Counted from the first letter of the stretch, positions 9,184-19,913 are shown. The stretch is 64,000 bases of DNA from Victivallis vadensis (GCF_003096415.1 NZ_QEKH01000022.1:26731-90730), one strand, 5' to 3'. Made by a program: numbers and translations. Notes: generated from the sequence alone by a model not told the origin.

Positions 9184-10725
9184 TCAGCCGGGAATCCGGT
9201 CGCGGTAGCGGCGGATGAAGTATGCCGGAGCACAGCTCCAGGCATGGCAGGCGCTGTTGAGCCGGACATCCCCATAGGGGGTGCGGTACGGATTGTCAGG
9301 ATCGAACACCTCTTGAAAGGTGTCGGCTCCGCAATCCGCCATCTTGCCCCAGTATTCCTGCAGGTGGCGGAACAGCTGTTCAAACTCGCCGGCGACCGCC
9401 CACGCTTCCAGCAGGAAGTGATGCAAAAAAGGCGTGACGGGCCGGATTGCTTCCGGTGCCGAAGCGAGTTTTCGGAGCAGTGTGCCGGCATCTTCCGGGG
9501 GAACCGCGCCTCCGAGGATCATCCAGATCTGCGAGGCATACGAGAGCTGCCGGTCCGGGCCGCTGACGAAAAGTCCCGTCCGGGGATCGCGCAGTTCGCG
9601 GCGCAGCCGGAGGCTTCGTTTTTCGGCTTCGGCCAGCAGCGCCGCCCGGTCGCTTTCGCGTCCGAGCAGTTCCGCCAGAGCGGCGGCGTTCCGCAGGCCG
9701 AAGAGGTAGACTCCCGCCAGCGCGGTCGTCTTATCGAGCTTTTCCGACCAGTCGATGAACGCCCAATGTTCGGAATGGGGGCAAGGGGTATCTCCCCAGC
9801 TTTGACGCATCGGTTCAAGTTGGCGCAGGGCCGTATCGTAATACCGGGCGGCGAATTCCGCTCCGCCGGCGGCTTGTGTGTGCTCGCGGATCAGCGCCGG
9901 GAAAAGCAGCGGATAATCCGCCAGCCAGTTGCCGGGGGCGGGTACCGGCTTTTCATAGACGCTGGAAACCACCTGCCCCTGCTCCGAAGTAAAGGCGGCC
10001 AGAAGTGCGATCGAGCGTTCCACCAGGTCAAAGCGACGGAAACTCACCCGGTCCACTTTAGCCTGCAAATAGAGGTCTCCGAGCCAGAGCCTCCGATCGC
10101 GTTTGGGGCCGTCCTCAAACAGTTCCTGCATACAGTCCCGGAGTGTGCGCAGCGCGATTGCGTCGAGCCGCGCCAGCCGTTCGGGAACGCCCGGCGGGGG
10201 CGGCGGCAACCTCCGTCCCACGGCGCTTTGGGCGATGAACCGGATATCGTCAAATACCAGCCGGTCCGGCGTGCCGACCACTTCCAAAAGCAGATAGCGC
10301 ATCGCATAGCGGCGCGGCAGCACCACGGTTGCCGGAATCTCGTCGATCGTTACGGTCTCCTCCTGAATCCATGAGCGGCACAAATACCCGGTGAACGGCC
10401 GGTCCGCTTCGGCGATCTCCTGCGGCAGTTCCGCGAAGAGCAGTTTCAATCGTACCGGGGCGTCGGCCGGCTTGCCTGTGGTGCGCATCGCCAGTTTCAG
10501 GCGGCCGACCGAATGCTCTCCGAAGTCAAGGAGGAAACGCTCTCCCGCGGCGAACGGCCGGTTCAATACTCCTGCGACCGGCCCGACGCCGATCGCCGCA
10601 TACCCCTGCCAGGCGGTGGAGTCCGCGGCGAAGGCCACCTGTTGTTCCGGAGCGACTTCCCAATGTTCCAACTTCGGTTTCAACACCCTGACCTGCCGGA
10701 GCAGTTCTTTATCGCAATTGGCCAT
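9184..10725 (-). CDS. GH78-like glycosidase (alpha-L-rhamnosidase fold), cytoplasmic
   Basis: 513 residues without signal peptide. The N-terminal ~170 residues form a beta-sandwich; the rest is an (alpha/alpha)6 barrel with the family-like segment FEDGPKRDRRLWLGD (~200-215) and, near the end, SACHAWSCAPAYFI, which resembles the conserved C-terminal part of GH78 enzymes. The protein is shorter than classic rhamnosidases, which carry extra beta domains. The start codon lies inside the 3' end of the GH2 gene (17 bp overlap) with GGAGAAAG upstream, so translation is probably coupled. As the last gene of cassette B it may finish digestion of oligosaccharides released by the secreted GH2 enzyme. 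Rhamnose specificity is an inference. Confidence 0.75.
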   Translation of the reverse strand: MANCDKELLRQVRVLKPKLEHWEVAPEQQVAFAADSTAWQGYAAIGVGPVAGVLNRPFAAGERFLLDFGEHSVGRLKLAMRTTGKPADAPVRLKLLFAELPQEIAEADRPFTGYLCRSWIQEETVTIDEIPATVVLPRRYAMRYLLLEVVGTPDRLVFDDIRFIAQSAVGRRLPPPPPGVPERLARLDAIALRTLRDCMQELFEDGPKRDRRLWLGDLYLQAKVDRVSFRRFDLVERSIALLAAFTSEQGQVVSSVYEKPVPAPGNWLADYPLLFPALIREHTQAAGGAEFAARYYDTALRQLEPMRQSWGDTPCPHSEHWAFIDWSEKLDKTTALAGVYLFGLRNAAALAELLGRESDRAALLAEAEKRSLRLRRELRDPRTGLFVSGPDRQLSYASQIWMILGGAVPPEDAGTLLRKLASAPEAIRPVTPFLHHFLLEAWAVAGEFEQLFRHLQEYWGKMADCGADTFQEVFDPDNPYRTPYGDVRLNSACHAWSCAPAYFIRRYRDRIPG

Positions 10726-13700
10726 GATCTTTCTCCTCTGCCTTTTCCGCGGTCACGGCGACCAGTACCGGGACGGGGGAGTTCGACGGAAGCCAGTCGA
10801 TTCCCCCGTCCTGCGCCTCTCCGGCGGAGAGGAAGTCGAAGGAGTCCACCCTTACCTCCGGGCGCGGATTCCGCCACGCCGCGACGAAAGTGCCCACTTC
10901 ACTGCCGAATGCGTTCCGGCAGATGATTCCGACTTTGGCTTCCGGCAGCATGGCGACCCGCCACCAGTCGCCGATGTTCTTGCCGCCCTGAAGTTTGTAA
11001 TCGACGGTTTTGCCGTCGGCATAGCGGATCCGGTAGGCTCCGGCGAATCCCCGGTTTCCCCACGCGGCGGTGTGCATGAAAAAGAGCCGGGACACCTTTT
11101 CATGTACCCGGATGCCGCGTACTGCCGCCGGAAGTCCGGGGCGTTCGGAGCCGCGGAGCACCAGGCATCCCCGGCCGCCGTTCCGGGCGGGATCGACGAT
11201 GCGGAACCGCACTCCGGCGGCGGTCAGCTCCCCGACCGGCATCATGCGGAAGTCGTTGCTGCCCTGATCGGTCCAGCCGCCCTTGCCGTCGTTTTCATAT
11301 TCGTCGCGGAACGGGGCGTTCGCATATGGTGCAAGGTCGATCGGCTTTTGCGTCTCCGGCCGGACTTCAAAGGTCCGGCTCTGGCCGACGCTGAGCGGCT
11401 GTGCCTGTTCCCAACGTTCTTCGCCGACCGCATAGGCCAGCAAATTGCGCAGATAGGCGGCCGCTGCGCTGTCATTCCGGTAACACGCCGTTGCTTCCAG
11501 CTGCGACAGCAGGACCCGCCCGCTGCCGACAGTTCCTTCTATAACGGCTCCGCCGATGCCGTTCTGCCCGAGGCCGGTTCCCCTGACTGCCAGCGCATCC
11601 GGAGAGTAGGGGAGGAAAGCCGCTGCTGCCACGTAACCGTGGTCCGGGTTGTTCCAGGTATCGAACCGGGCCGGATCGAGGCCGGCGAAAAGCGGATGGT
11701 CCGGCGTGACGACATCGACGAAGGTGTTGCCTCCCGGCGCCGGGCTCCGGTTGCCGGGCAGGATGCTTTTGATGTTCTTCTGTTCCAGCACCAGCAATGT
11801 GCCGCCGCGGTTCAGGAAAGCGGCGACTGCGGGATCGTCCTGCAGCCGGAGGGTCTGCGGTTCCGCGGTTTCGGGAGGTACGGCCAGCACGGAGTCCGCC
11901 GCGGCCTCCGCCGCGGAATTGATCCGCCGGCAGGCAAGGCCGAACTCATCGAGGAGGGTTTCAAGTGCGGCCACATTTTTCCCGGCGCCGGTATCCAGCA
12001 CGAAAAGAGGGCGCCGCCCGGTAATCTTTTCCGGCCGGGGCGAGAGGAAAAGATCGTAGTAATTTCGCGCGACGATTTCATCCGCCTCGCGCAATGTCAC
12101 CCGGAGTTGCCAGTCGCCGGAGCGGAGTCCGGCGGGAACCGTCAGGGCGACCGGCACGGAACTGCGGCTGTACGGCGCTATCTCCGGCAGCTTTTGCGTA
12201 TGCAGGATGACCGCTTCGCGCGTGGTGCGGTGGAGGGCGAGTTCGAGTTGCGGCGCCCGGTATCTCCGGGAATTGCTGTTCACAAGTTCCAGACGCCAGC
12301 GGTAGTTCTCCCCGGTGAACAGGTTGCGGGGGAAAAGCGAGTTTTCATTCCGCAAAGCCGGGAAAAGCGGTTGCGTCCACAGCGTCGCCGCCGGATTGCC
12401 GCCGAACCACGGCGCGAAACCGCTGAAATTCGGGTCGAGCCGGAATATCTCATAGATGCGCCTTCCGTAGAGCGCCTGCGCCCACTCCGCGAAGCCGGGC
12501 GTCAGCGCCTCGAAAAGCGGCGCGCAGCCGATGAAACCGATCCCATTCGGGCTGCCCCACGAACTGGGCTTGTTTACATAGTCGGCGTATTGCCCGATAT
12601 CGCCGCGCCGGAAGTTGCGGTCCGTCACATGCGTTCCCCATGAGAAGCCGACCGTCTCCCACGCAACCAGCGGCCGCGACAGCCGCCCGGTTTCTCCGTA
12701 GATCCGCAGTTCGCCCTCATACTGGCGGGCCAGCAGTTCCGGCAGCCGGCTCCACGGCGAAGCCAGCCCGGCATACTCGTGGATGTCGATCACATCGGTT
12801 TTCAGGCGGTTCGTACCGTAGGAGTACCAACTGCCCATGGCGGAAAAGGAACAGGCCGGGCGTCCCGATTTATCCAGCGCGCGTACCGTGTCGTACTGGA
12901 GATCCAGCTGCCGGGCGATTCCCGGTTCCTGGTGCTTGATCTCGTTGCCCAGCGACCACATGCAGACGGAGGGATGGTTGTAACTCGCCTTGACGAACTC
13001 GGCGATTTCGCGCAGGTTGTTCCGCTCGAACGCCTCGAAGTCGAGATTCGTGGTGAAGCTCCATGCCCATTCGTGGTAGATCATCATGCCGATTTCGTCC
13101 GCAATTTCCAATGCAAGGGGCAGGATCGGCATATGGGAGGTGCGGGTCATCACATAGCCCAGATTGCGGTAATCCAGCAGGATTCCGAGAATATTCCGCT
13201 CCTCCTGTGCTTCGTCCAGGCCGTTGCCGCCGAACTTGGAACCGATATTCTGGCCGAACAGGTAGATTTCTTCGCCGTTCAGAAAGAATTTTCCGTCCCT
13301 GGCGGCGAATTCCCGGTAGCCGAACCGGACCGCATCGCGGGAGAAGCCCCCTTCGGCGTCCTTCACCTCACAGACCAGAAAGTACAAATAGGGATTCGTC
13401 GTCGACCACCTAACCGGATCGCTGAGCGGAAGTTCGACCGTGCCGGTGTTGACGCCCGGTTGCAGCGCGACGGCATGCCGCCGTGTTCCGGCGAGTTTGC
13501 CGGCATCCTGCCGGATTGCGGGCGTAGCGGAAAAGTCCAGTGCGGTTTTCACGGTTTTTCCGGTGTGGTTGAGGATCTTGTAATCGACCTCGACGGCACT
13601 TTTCGCCAACCGTGGCGTAACGAACAGTCCGGCGATTCGGATTTCCGGTTCCAGCGACAGCGCGACGTTCTGCCAGATGCCGCCCTTGATATCCTTTACG

Positions 13701-14755
13701 GACCACTGGGCGCCGTAGGCGTGGTGAATCTTTTCCGGATTCGCGGCGTGCCCCTGATCGGTGAACACCCGGATTGCGAGCGTATTGCGTCCGGGCCGCG
13801 CCGCATCGGTCACATCCAGCTCGAATGCGGTGAAGTCCCCGAGATGACGGCCGACTTCCCTGCCGTTCAGGAAGAGTGTCGCATCGCAGCCGATCACATC
13901 GAATTTCAGGATCACGCGGCGTTGCTTCAGCTCCGTGGCGGCGAGGTCGAATGTGGTGCGATACCAGCCTTTCACGTAAGGTTCGCGGAGATTCTGCTTT
14001 TCCGGGTACTTCAGATACCAGTTCAGCGGAACCGCGATTTCAGCCCAGCCCGAATCGTCGAACTCCGGGCGCTCGATTCCCCGTTCCCGGTCGGCATCGG
14101 CAGGAAACGGCTTCACTGCAGTCTCCAGTTCGGAGATTTTCCACATTCCGTTCAGCGAACGCTGCACTTTCGTAGGCCCGGTTGCGGCGATGTCGATTGT
14201 GTCGGCCCGGCGGAACTTCCCGCGCGGCGGCAGATAGGGTGCCGGCGATACTTCGGCATCGGGACGTTCGCCGAGGTCGCGTACTGTGATCGAACGGACC
14301 TCGATCAGGCCGGAACTGTTTTGCAGACCGACCATGAGTTTCGCGGTCCGGGCATCTTCCGGGACCGACATCGGAATTGTGACTTCCCGCCAGTCGAAAT
14401 CGCCGTGGTTCCACTGCCGGGGCGTGTCGGCGACAATCTCCCGGTGACCGCTGCGGCAGCTCAGGATCAGCTTGATTCCGGTGAAATCCTGCGGCGGCCG
14501 CGTGACCTTTTCGGCCCGCAGCCGATAGACCAGCTCGATGTCGTGGCCCCGGTAGGGAATGATGTCGAATGTGCGTTGTGCCGTCAGGAAGCGGTTCGCC
14601 TCTTTCCCCGGCCTGATCTGGATTTCCAGTGTCCCCGCCGGAGTGAGGCGCGCACCGTCAGGAAGCGTCCACGCGGCGTCAAGCGGCACCGGGTGTTCCT
14701 CTCCGCGCGCAGCCAGAACGCACAGTAGCAACATGGTGAAAAGCAGCCGCCTCAT
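10709..14755 (-). CDS. Secreted GH2 family glycosidase with extra C-terminal domains
   Basis: 1348 residues with an N-terminal signal peptide ([18 protein letters not shown]). A jelly-roll-like domain (~25-160) comes first, then the GH2 sugar-binding domain (~185-360, with WYRTTFDL and FLNGREVG), an immunoglobulin-like domain, and the TIM barrel (~470-800) with acid/base Glu605 in SLGNEIKH and candidate nucleophile Glu700 in VAWETVGF (a GETG at ~687 is an alternative). A glutamine-amidotransferase-like region (~940-1120) and a domain with [11 protein letters not shown] (~1145-1330) follow; the latter is shared with the cassette A glycosidase. The gene overlaps the upstream pseudopilin gene by 4 bp (ATGA). 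Likely substrate is a beta-linked plant or host glycan; the exact bond is not readable. Confidence 0.87.
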   Translation of the reverse strand: MRRLLFTMLLLCVLAARGEEHPVPLDAAWTLPDGARLTPAGTLEIQIRPGKEANRFLTAQRTFDIIPYRGHDIELVYRLRAEKVTRPPQDFTGIKLILSCRSGHREIVADTPRQWNHGDFDWREVTIPMSVPEDARTAKLMVGLQNSSGLIEVRSITVRDLGERPDAEVSPAPYLPPRGKFRRADTIDIAATGPTKVQRSLNGMWKISELETAVKPFPADADRERGIERPEFDDSGWAEIAVPLNWYLKYPEKQNLREPYVKGWYRTTFDLAATELKQRRVILKFDVIGCDATLFLNGREVGRHLGDFTAFELDVTDAARPGRNTLAIRVFTDQGHAANPEKIHHAYGAQWSVKDIKGGIWQNVALSLEPEIRIAGLFVTPRLAKSAVEVDYKILNHTGKTVKTALDFSATPAIRQDAGKLAGTRRHAVALQPGVNTGTVELPLSDPVRWSTTNPYLYFLVCEVKDAEGGFSRDAVRFGYREFAARDGKFFLNGEEIYLFGQNIGSKFGGNGLDEAQEERNILGILLDYRNLGYVMTRTSHMPILPLALEIADEIGMMIYHEWAWSFTTNLDFEAFERNNLREIAEFVKASYNHPSVCMWSLGNEIKHQEPGIARQLDLQYDTVRALDKSGRPACSFSAMGSWYSYGTNRLKTDVIDIHEYAGLASPWSRLPELLARQYEGELRIYGETGRLSRPLVAWETVGFSWGTHVTDRNFRRGDIGQYADYVNKPSSWGSPNGIGFIGCAPLFEALTPGFAEWAQALYGRRIYEIFRLDPNFSGFAPWFGGNPAATLWTQPLFPALRNENSLFPRNLFTGENYRWRLELVNSNSRRYRAPQLELALHRTTREAVILHTQKLPEIAPYSRSSVPVALTVPAGLRSGDWQLRVTLREADEIVARNYYDLFLSPRPEKITGRRPLFVLDTGAGKNVAALETLLDEFGLACRRINSAAEAAADSVLAVPPETAEPQTLRLQDDPAVAAFLNRGGTLLVLEQKNIKSILPGNRSPAPGGNTFVDVVTPDHPLFAGLDPARFDTWNNPDHGYVAAAAFLPYSPDALAVRGTGLGQNGIGGAVIEGTVGSGRVLLSQLEATACYRNDSAAAAYLRNLLAYAVGEERWEQAQPLSVGQSRTFEVRPETQKPIDLAPYANAPFRDEYENDGKGGWTDQGSNDFRMMPVGELTAAGVRFRIVDPARNGGRGCLVLRGSERPGLPAAVRGIRVHEKVSRLFFMHTAAWGNRGFAGAYRIRYADGKTVDYKLQGGKNIGDWWRVAMLPEAKVGIICRNAFGSEVGTFVAAWRNPRPEVRVDSFDFLSAGEAQDGGIDWLPSNSPVPVLVAVTAEKAEEKDHGQLR

Positions 14756-15474
14756 TCGTAAATCTCCGCCCAGACAAGTTCATGAATCACCTCGGTGGGA
14801 GGAAGCACTTCGACATGGCCGTCGAGCATGCAGAGCGCGGCGCGGTTACCGTGCCGGTAGGCGAAGATGTTCCCCCAGACCGAAGGCGTGGTCACCGTCT
14901 GCCAGGCGAGGAGATTTTCCGCATGGCTTTTACGGAACATCCAGCCGAGCGTGTCCGCGAATTCCGGCACCTTCGACGGGCGTTTCACCCGCGTCACCTT
15001 GGGGGCAATCTGGTTGTACTGATAGAACGGGTCGTGGTTGAGGCCATAGGAAAACGGAATTTCACACCCCTCGTTGTTCTTCACCTGAAACGCAAAGGTC
15101 GCATTCGGGCAGATCAGGCCGGGAGTGATCCGGTTGCTGTACATCAGGTTGCCGGGGCTGGCCGGGTCCGGCTTCGCCCCGTCCAACAGTGCGCGGAAGC
15201 CGGGATTTTTGAACCAGTGGTAGGAGTCCCCTCCCCACGGCACCCCGAAGCCGTCGTAGTCGTTGAAGTACATGCTCAGGGCCGTGCCGTACTGTTTGAG
15301 GATGCCGACGCATTTCGCCTGTCTGGCTTTTTCGCGCGCCTGATTCAACGCCGGCAGCAGCATGCCCGCCAGCACCGCGATAATCGCAATTACCACGAGC
15401 AACTCGATCAATGTAAAACCGGCGATCACGATACGTTTTTTGCTGATGCTTTCGGGCAGATGATTCGTTTTCAC
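14752..15474 (-). CDS. Pseudopilin-like H-x9-DG protein, cassette B
   Basis: 240 residues. The GTG start at 15474 is fixed by AGGAGG at 15481-15486. After a 17-residue leader comes a class III (prepilin-type) signal, [19 protein letters not shown], cleavable after Gly, then an amphipathic helix ([18 protein letters not shown]), a loop-rich body and the C-terminal [13 protein letters not shown] motif (H-x9-DG). Such proteins are greatly expanded in Lentisphaerota and Planctomycetota; their function is unproven. It sits between the LacI gene (18 bp upstream) and the GH2 gene (4 bp overlap), so it is co-translated with a secreted glycosidase. A role in display or uptake at the cell surface is a guess. 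Confidence 0.9.
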   Translation of the reverse strand: MKTNHLPESISKKRIVIAGFTLIELLVVIAIIAVLAGMLLPALNQAREKARQAKCVGILKQYGTALSMYFNDYDGFGVPWGGDSYHWFKNPGFRALLDGAKPDPASPGNLMYSNRITPGLICPNATFAFQVKNNEGCEIPFSYGLNHDPFYQYNQIAPKVTRVKRPSKVPEFADTLGWMFRKSHAENLLAWQTVTTPSVWGNIFAYRHGNRAALCMLDGHVEVLPPTEVIHELVWAEIYE

Positions 15475-15492
15475 TTCATACCTCCTGATGTG

Positions 15493-16476
15493 TTAGGGTC
15501 GTGTACTTTGACGGACGATATATTCAGACGGAGTCATGAAACTCCGTCCCGGTTCACAATTCGGGTAATCGATCAGCATCTCCACTGCTTTTTCCATCAT
15601 CGCGGCCACGTCGTAGCCGATGCAGGAAAGTTCGGGCTGCACCCATTCGGTGGCTTCGAGGTTGCCGACGCCGACCAGTTCCACGTCGTCCGGCACCCGG
15701 ATTCCTTTCCGGGCCAGCCGGGACATCAGCCGTACCGCGGTTGCCGAACCGCTGACGATGAACGCGCCGGAGCCGGAAGTGCGTACAAATTCCGCCACTT
15801 CGTCGGCGCAATCCGGCAGGCCGATGTGCCGGAACCGGTGTTCAACCGGTTCGACTCCCGCCGCCTTGCAGACGGTCGTCAGCGGGCGGGAGTCGGTGTG
15901 CGGAGAACAGATGTGGCCGATTTTCCGGTGCCGCCGGGCGAGATCGGCGACCGCCTGCCGGAATCCCGGTTCGTAATTCACTCCCACCGTCGCAAAGACC
16001 GGATCAGGCGTGCAGTAGGTCACGACCGGAAACTTTTCCTGCCGGAGCGTTTCGTAGAATTCCGGGTCTTTCCGGAACGAACCGGGCTGGAAAAACACGC
16101 CGTCCACATTGCGTTCGTGCAGCAGCCGCAGCAGTGCGAGCTCCTTCTCCTCTCCCCACGGAGTCGGGCAGGTCAGCACCTGATAACCGCGCGCCTGCGC
16201 CGCCGTGATCAGGTGAAACGCCAGCATCGAATAAGAGGGGTCGCGCAGGTCGCCGACCACCATCCCGAATGCGCCGCTTTTTCCGGTTTTCAAGGCTCGC
16301 GCCATATAGGAGGGCCGATAGTTCAGCTCTTTCGCGACCGCGAAGACCCGGTCGCGCGTTTCGGCGGTCAGCTTTTTCGCCCGCGCCTTATGGTTCAGCA
16401 CCAGCGAGACCGTGGAAATGTCCACGTTGGCCCGACTGGCGATATCCGCCAATGTAACCCGGTTGTTTCGTCCCAT
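15493..16476 (-). CDS. LacI family transcriptional repressor, cassette B
   Basis: 327 residues. The ATG at 16476 (MGRNNRVTLADIASRANVD) fits the family start; an upstream TTG at 16509 would overlap the operator-like site and is rejected. Residues 6-60 are the LacI helix-turn-helix with hinge helix (VTLADIA...STVSLVLN...NYRPSYMARALKTG), then a periplasmic-binding-like sensor domain (MVVGDLRDP, DGVFFQPG, GAFIVSGSATAV, VELVGVGN). It heads cassette B and is likely autoregulated: a sigma70-type promoter at 16523-16551 is followed by the perfect palindrome TCAAACGTTTGA at 16506-16517, within 35 bp of the start codon. The inducer is unknown, presumably a sugar from the GH2/GH78 substrates. Confidence 0.92.
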   Translation of the reverse strand: MGRNNRVTLADIASRANVDISTVSLVLNHKARAKKLTAETRDRVFAVAKELNYRPSYMARALKTGKSGAFGMVVGDLRDPSYSMLAFHLITAAQARGYQVLTCPTPWGEEKELALLRLLHERNVDGVFFQPGSFRKDPEFYETLRQEKFPVVTYCTPDPVFATVGVNYEPGFRQAVADLARRHRKIGHICSPHTDSRPLTTVCKAAGVEPVEHRFRHIGLPDCADEVAEFVRTSGSGAFIVSGSATAVRLMSRLARKGIRVPDDVELVGVGNLEATEWVQPELSCIGYDVAAMMEKAVEMLIDYPNCEPGRSFMTPSEYIVRQSTRP

Positions 16477-16505
16477 CAATCTGAAATCCCTGAAAAAGCA
16501 ATTGG

Positions 16506-16517
16506 TCAAACGTTTGA
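16506..16517. promoter_or_regulatory. Candidate LacI-family operator (palindrome)
   Basis: TCAAACGTTTGA is a perfect 12 bp palindrome with the central CG typical of LacI-family operators. It lies 6 bp downstream of the -10 box at 16523-16528 and about 30 bp before the LacI start codon, where a bound repressor would block its own operon. Confidence 0.6.
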
Positions 16518-16522
16518 ATTAT

Positions 16523-16551
16523 ATTATACCAAACTTGAGGGCAAAAGTCAA
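16523..16551 (-). promoter_or_regulatory. Sigma70-type promoter of cassette B
   Basis: On the minus strand TTGACT (16546-16551) is separated by 17 bp from TATAAT (16523-16528). It is near consensus, correctly placed for the LacI-pseudopilin-GH2-GH78 operon, and followed directly by the palindromic operator. Confidence 0.75.
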
Positions 16552-16612
16552 GAGCGGTAATGGAAAAATCTGGAAAATCGTCCGGTACCTGCCGGACCGG
16601 GCGGCGGAGCTT

Positions 16613-17782
16613 CTACGGATTCAGCCGCTTCAGCAGCCGGCGCGTACAGTAGAAGAAAGCTCCGACGGCGACCAGGCCGCCCGCGAATCCGATGCGGGAA
16701 ATGGAGGAGTAGGTGCAGACGGCTCCGCCGAGCAGCGTTCCGCAGCCGATCCCGAGATTGAAGATGCCGGAGAAGATCGACATCGCGACCGCCGTCGCCT
16801 CCTGCTGCGTATGCTTGATGATCTCCGCCTGGCAGACGATGTTGAACGCCGTCGCCGCCACTCCCCAGAAGCAGCACAGCAGGATCACCGCGCCGGTCTG
16901 AAAGGAGGCTGGATACAGCAGCAGCAGCGCCCCCGCGATTCCGCCCAGCGAGAGTTTGATGAAGGTATGGGGGAAACGGCTGTAAAGCCACGAGAACAGG
17001 AAGCTGCCCAGAATCCCCGACACCCCGAACAAAGCCAGCGTCATCGTAATCCAGCTTTCCGGCAGTTGCGCGACCTGCTTCAGAAACGGTTCGATATAAC
17101 TGTAGGCAGTGTAATACGCCGTTGCGACCAGTGCCGCCAGCCAGTAGATGCCGAGCAGCAGCGGATTCCTGAGGAGCCGGGGCAGTTCGCGCAGCGTGAA
17201 GGTCTGGCGGCTCGGCAGCCTGGGAGCCACTTTCAGCAAATAGGCGAAGATCGCGAATGCCAGCAGCCCCACGCACAAAAAAGTCATCCGCCAGCCGATG
17301 TGAAGGCCGATCGCCCGCCCCAGCGGCAGCCCGAAGATCATCGCTACGGAGGAGCCGGTCACGATCATGCTCAGTGCCAGCGGGCGGTGCTCCTCCGAAA
17401 CCACCCGGACCGCGATCGGCGAAGCGATGGACCAGAACACCGCATGGGAGCAGGCCACCCCGATCCGCGAAGCCATCAGCGCCCCGAAACTGCCGGAAAC
17501 GGTCGACAGAATCTGGCACACTCCGAACAAAGCCAGCGTGCAGAGCAGCAGTTTACGCATCTCCATGCGGCAGACCAGCAGCATCAGCGGCAGCGACAGC
17601 AGCATCACGACCCACGCGTAAACCGAGATCAGCAGCCCCGCGTGCGCTTCGGTGATCCCGAAATCGGCCGCGATATTGGTCAGCAGCCCGATCGGCATGA
17701 ATTCGGAGGTGTTGACGACGAATGCGGAAAAGGTCATCCCCAGCAGGGGAAGCCACTCTTTGAGAGGCATATTCTTTTTCAT
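16613..17782 (-). CDS. MFS transporter, SotB-like sugar efflux carrier
   Basis: 389 residues with about 12 predicted membrane helices. The N-terminal segment FVVNTSEFMPIGLLTNIA and the loop GVACSHAVFWSIASPIAVR are characteristic of the SotB/YdeA branch of the drug:H+ antiporter-1 MFS family, which exports sugars such as arabinose or sugar analogues. There is no signal peptide. The start at 17782 has only a weak ribosome site; an internal Met5 is possible. It lies 136 bp upstream of the cassette B LacI gene on the same strand and about 190 bp downstream of metG, so it may have its own promoter. Substrate is unknown; a role in relieving sugar overload from the neighbouring glycosidases is plausible. 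Confidence 0.82.
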   Translation of the reverse strand: MKKNMPLKEWLPLLGMTFSAFVVNTSEFMPIGLLTNIAADFGITEAHAGLLISVYAWVVMLLSLPLMLLVCRMEMRKLLLCTLALFGVCQILSTVSGSFGALMASRIGVACSHAVFWSIASPIAVRVVSEEHRPLALSMIVTGSSVAMIFGLPLGRAIGLHIGWRMTFLCVGLLAFAIFAYLLKVAPRLPSRQTFTLRELPRLLRNPLLLGIYWLAALVATAYYTAYSYIEPFLKQVAQLPESWITMTLALFGVSGILGSFLFSWLYSRFPHTFIKLSLGGIAGALLLLYPASFQTGAVILLCCFWGVAATAFNIVCQAEIIKHTQQEATAVAMSIFSGIFNLGIGCGTLLGGAVCTYSSISRIGFAGGLVAVGAFFYCTRRLLKRLNP

Positions 17783-17917
17783 AACGGTGTTCAGCGGCCT
17801 CTCCGCCGGGCAGGGAGGATGGAGCGGCCTTTCATTATATCAATGCAACCCTTGCAAAATAACAGAATGCACCACAGTTTCAATTCAAAACTTCGATATG
17901 ATTTACGGCATATACCG

Positions 17918-17952
17918 AACCTCCGGGCCGGCTTTCCACCGGCCCGGAGGTT
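17918..17952 (-). terminator. Hairpin downstream of metG
   Basis: A perfect 14 bp stem (AACCTCCGGGCCGG at 17918-17931 with its complement at 17939-17952) and a 7 b loop lie just after the metG stop codon. There is no long T-run on the minus strand, so it is a terminator or RNA-stabilising hairpin rather than a textbook terminator. Confidence 0.5.
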
Positions 17953-17972
17953 TGAATGTTTCGTCAGAAAGT

Positions 17973-19913
17973 TCAACCGACCTGGGCGCCGGAGGCGATT
18001 TCACCGTCGACGGTCACGAGTTTCAGCTCCTTGCCCTGTTTGGCCGCGAGCAGCATGCCGTTGGATTCGACGCCGCGGATCACCGCCGGCTTCAGGTTCG
18101 AGACGATCACCACCGTCTTGCCGGTCAGGGAGTCCGGCGTGTACCAGGCGGCGATGCCGGAGACGATCTGGCGCTTTTCCCCGCCGACTTCGATCTGGAG
18201 TTTCAGCAGCTTGTCGGCCCCTTCGACCTTTTCGGCCTGAAGCACCTTCGCGGTCTTCAGCGCGACTTTGGCGAAGTCGTCGATCGCGATCAGGTCGACC
18301 ACATTGACCGGTCCGGCCGTCTTTTCCTGCTTGGCTTTGGCCGGTTTGGAGGCCGGAGCGGGTTTGTCCGCTTCCTCCGCCAGAATACGCGGGAAAAGAC
18401 CGGCGGAATCCCGCACGGTACGCCCCGCCAGATCGCTCCTGCTGGAAAGGAGGTCCGAGATCCGCGCGTTGGTCAGCTCCTCGCCGGAGTAACCGAGGCA
18501 GGCGCGCAGTTCGGCCATCTTGTCGGGCATCACCGGCGCGAGCAGCACCGAAATCCGGCGCAGCGCGTCGGCGGCGGTGTAGAGCACGGTGTTGAGCCGG
18601 GCGACTTCGCCTTTCTTGGCCAATGCCCACGGCGCGGTCTTTTCCAGATAGCGGTTTCCGGCGCGGACGGCGTTCATCACCGCATTCAGCCCCTGGTCGA
18701 ACTTCATCGCTTTCAGGCTGGTTTCCATCGCGGCGATCGCGGTTTCGACTTCGCGGTTGAGTTCGAGGTCGTCGGCATTGAGTTCGGCGGGGGGCTGGAT
18801 CACGCCGCCGGAGCGGAGCGTCATCTTCAGCACCCGGCTCAGCAGGTTGCCGAGGTCGTTCGCAAGGTCGCTGTTGTAGCGGGCCACGAAGCTCTCCTCG
18901 CTGAAGTTGGCGTCGTTGCCCGGCGACATTTCCGACAGCAGGAAGTAACGGAACGCATCCACGCCGCATTTTTCGATCATATCCATCGGATTGACCACGT
19001 TGCCGAGCGACTTGCTCATTTTGGTGTTGCCGGTCAGCCACCAGCCGTGCGCGAAGATCGTGCGCGGCATCGGCAGCCCGATCGCCTTGAGCATCGTGGG
19101 CCAGTAGACGCTGTGGGTGGTCAGGATGTCCTTGCCGATCAGGTGGTAGCTGGCCGGCCACCATTTTTCGAACTCGGCCTGATTGCGGCGGTAGCCGACC
19201 GCCGAAATATAGTTGATCAGCGCGTCGAACCACACATAACACACGTAATCGGCGTCGAACGGCAGTTCGATCCCCCAGCTCAGGCGCGATTTCGGGCGGC
19301 TGATGCAGAGGTCGCCCAGTTCGCGCTTCAGGAAGCCGAGCGTCTCATTGGCGCGGAAGGCCGGCTGGATGAAGTCCGGATGGGTCTGGATGTAGTCGAT
19401 CAGCCACTGCTGGTATTTGCTCATGCGGAAGAAGTAGTTGGACTCCCGGATCGCGGAGACTTCGCGCCCGCATTCCGGGCACTTGCCCTCGACCAGATCC
19501 TTTTCCGTATAGAAACGCTCGCAGCCGACGCAGTACCAGCCGGTGTATTCGGCTTTGTAAATCTCGTCGCGGTCGTAAAGTTCCTGCAGGATCTCCCGGA
19601 CCACCTCCTTGTGGTATTCGTCGGTGGTGCGGATGAAGCGGTCGTTGGTGATGCCGAGCCTTTTCCACAGCTCCTGGAAGCGCACGACGGTTTCATCCGC
19701 CTGCTGCTTCGGGGAAACTCCCCGTTTGGCCGCTGCCTTTTCGACCTTCTGCCCATGTTCGTCGGTGCCGGTCAGGAAGAAGGTATCCACATTCAGCGAA
19801 CGGTAGTAGCGCGCCAGAACGTCGGCCAGGATCGTGGTGTAGGCATGACCGATGTGCGGCTTGTCGTTGACGTAGTAAATAGGGGTGGTTACATAGAAGT
19901 TGTCGGTATTCAT
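17973..19913 (-). CDS. metG: Methionyl-tRNA synthetase
   Basis: 646 residues; charges tRNA-Met (and initiator tRNA) with methionine. Class I motifs are present: HIGH in KPHIGHAYT, and KMSKS in NTKMSKSLGN. A zinc knuckle has two CxxC pairs (CVGCERF and CPECG). The C-terminal ~110 residues are an OB-fold tRNA-binding domain (VVDLIAIDDFAKVALKTAKV onward) joined by a Lys/Pro/Ala-rich linker, the usual dimer-forming MetRS tail. The ATG at 19913 (MNTDNFYVTTPIYYVN) has GAGGTG upstream and fits the family N-terminus; an open extension upstream is ignored. The gene is monocistronic as far as can be seen and divergent from the cassette C regulator. Confidence 0.97.
   Translation of the reverse strand: MNTDNFYVTTPIYYVNDKPHIGHAYTTILADVLARYYRSLNVDTFFLTGTDEHGQKVEKAAAKRGVSPKQQADETVVRFQELWKRLGITNDRFIRTTDEYHKEVVREILQELYDRDEIYKAEYTGWYCVGCERFYTEKDLVEGKCPECGREVSAIRESNYFFRMSKYQQWLIDYIQTHPDFIQPAFRANETLGFLKRELGDLCISRPKSRLSWGIELPFDADYVCYVWFDALINYISAVGYRRNQAEFEKWWPASYHLIGKDILTTHSVYWPTMLKAIGLPMPRTIFAHGWWLTGNTKMSKSLGNVVNPMDMIEKCGVDAFRYFLLSEMSPGNDANFSEESFVARYNSDLANDLGNLLSRVLKMTLRSGGVIQPPAELNADDLELNREVETAIAAMETSLKAMKFDQGLNAVMNAVRAGNRYLEKTAPWALAKKGEVARLNTVLYTAADALRRISVLLAPVMPDKMAELRACLGYSGEELTNARISDLLSSRSDLAGRTVRDSAGLFPRILAEEADKPAPASKPAKAKQEKTAGPVNVVDLIAIDDFAKVALKTAKVLQAEKVEGADKLLKLQIEVGGEKRQIVSGIAAWYTPDSLTGKTVVIVSNLKPAVIRGVESNGMLLAAKQGKELKLVTVDGEIASGAQVG

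Noticed and set aside
16477..16509. TTG start of the cassette B LacI gene at 16509
   Set aside because: It would begin inside the operator-like palindrome and adds residues not seen in the family; ATG 16476 fits the helix-turn-helix position.
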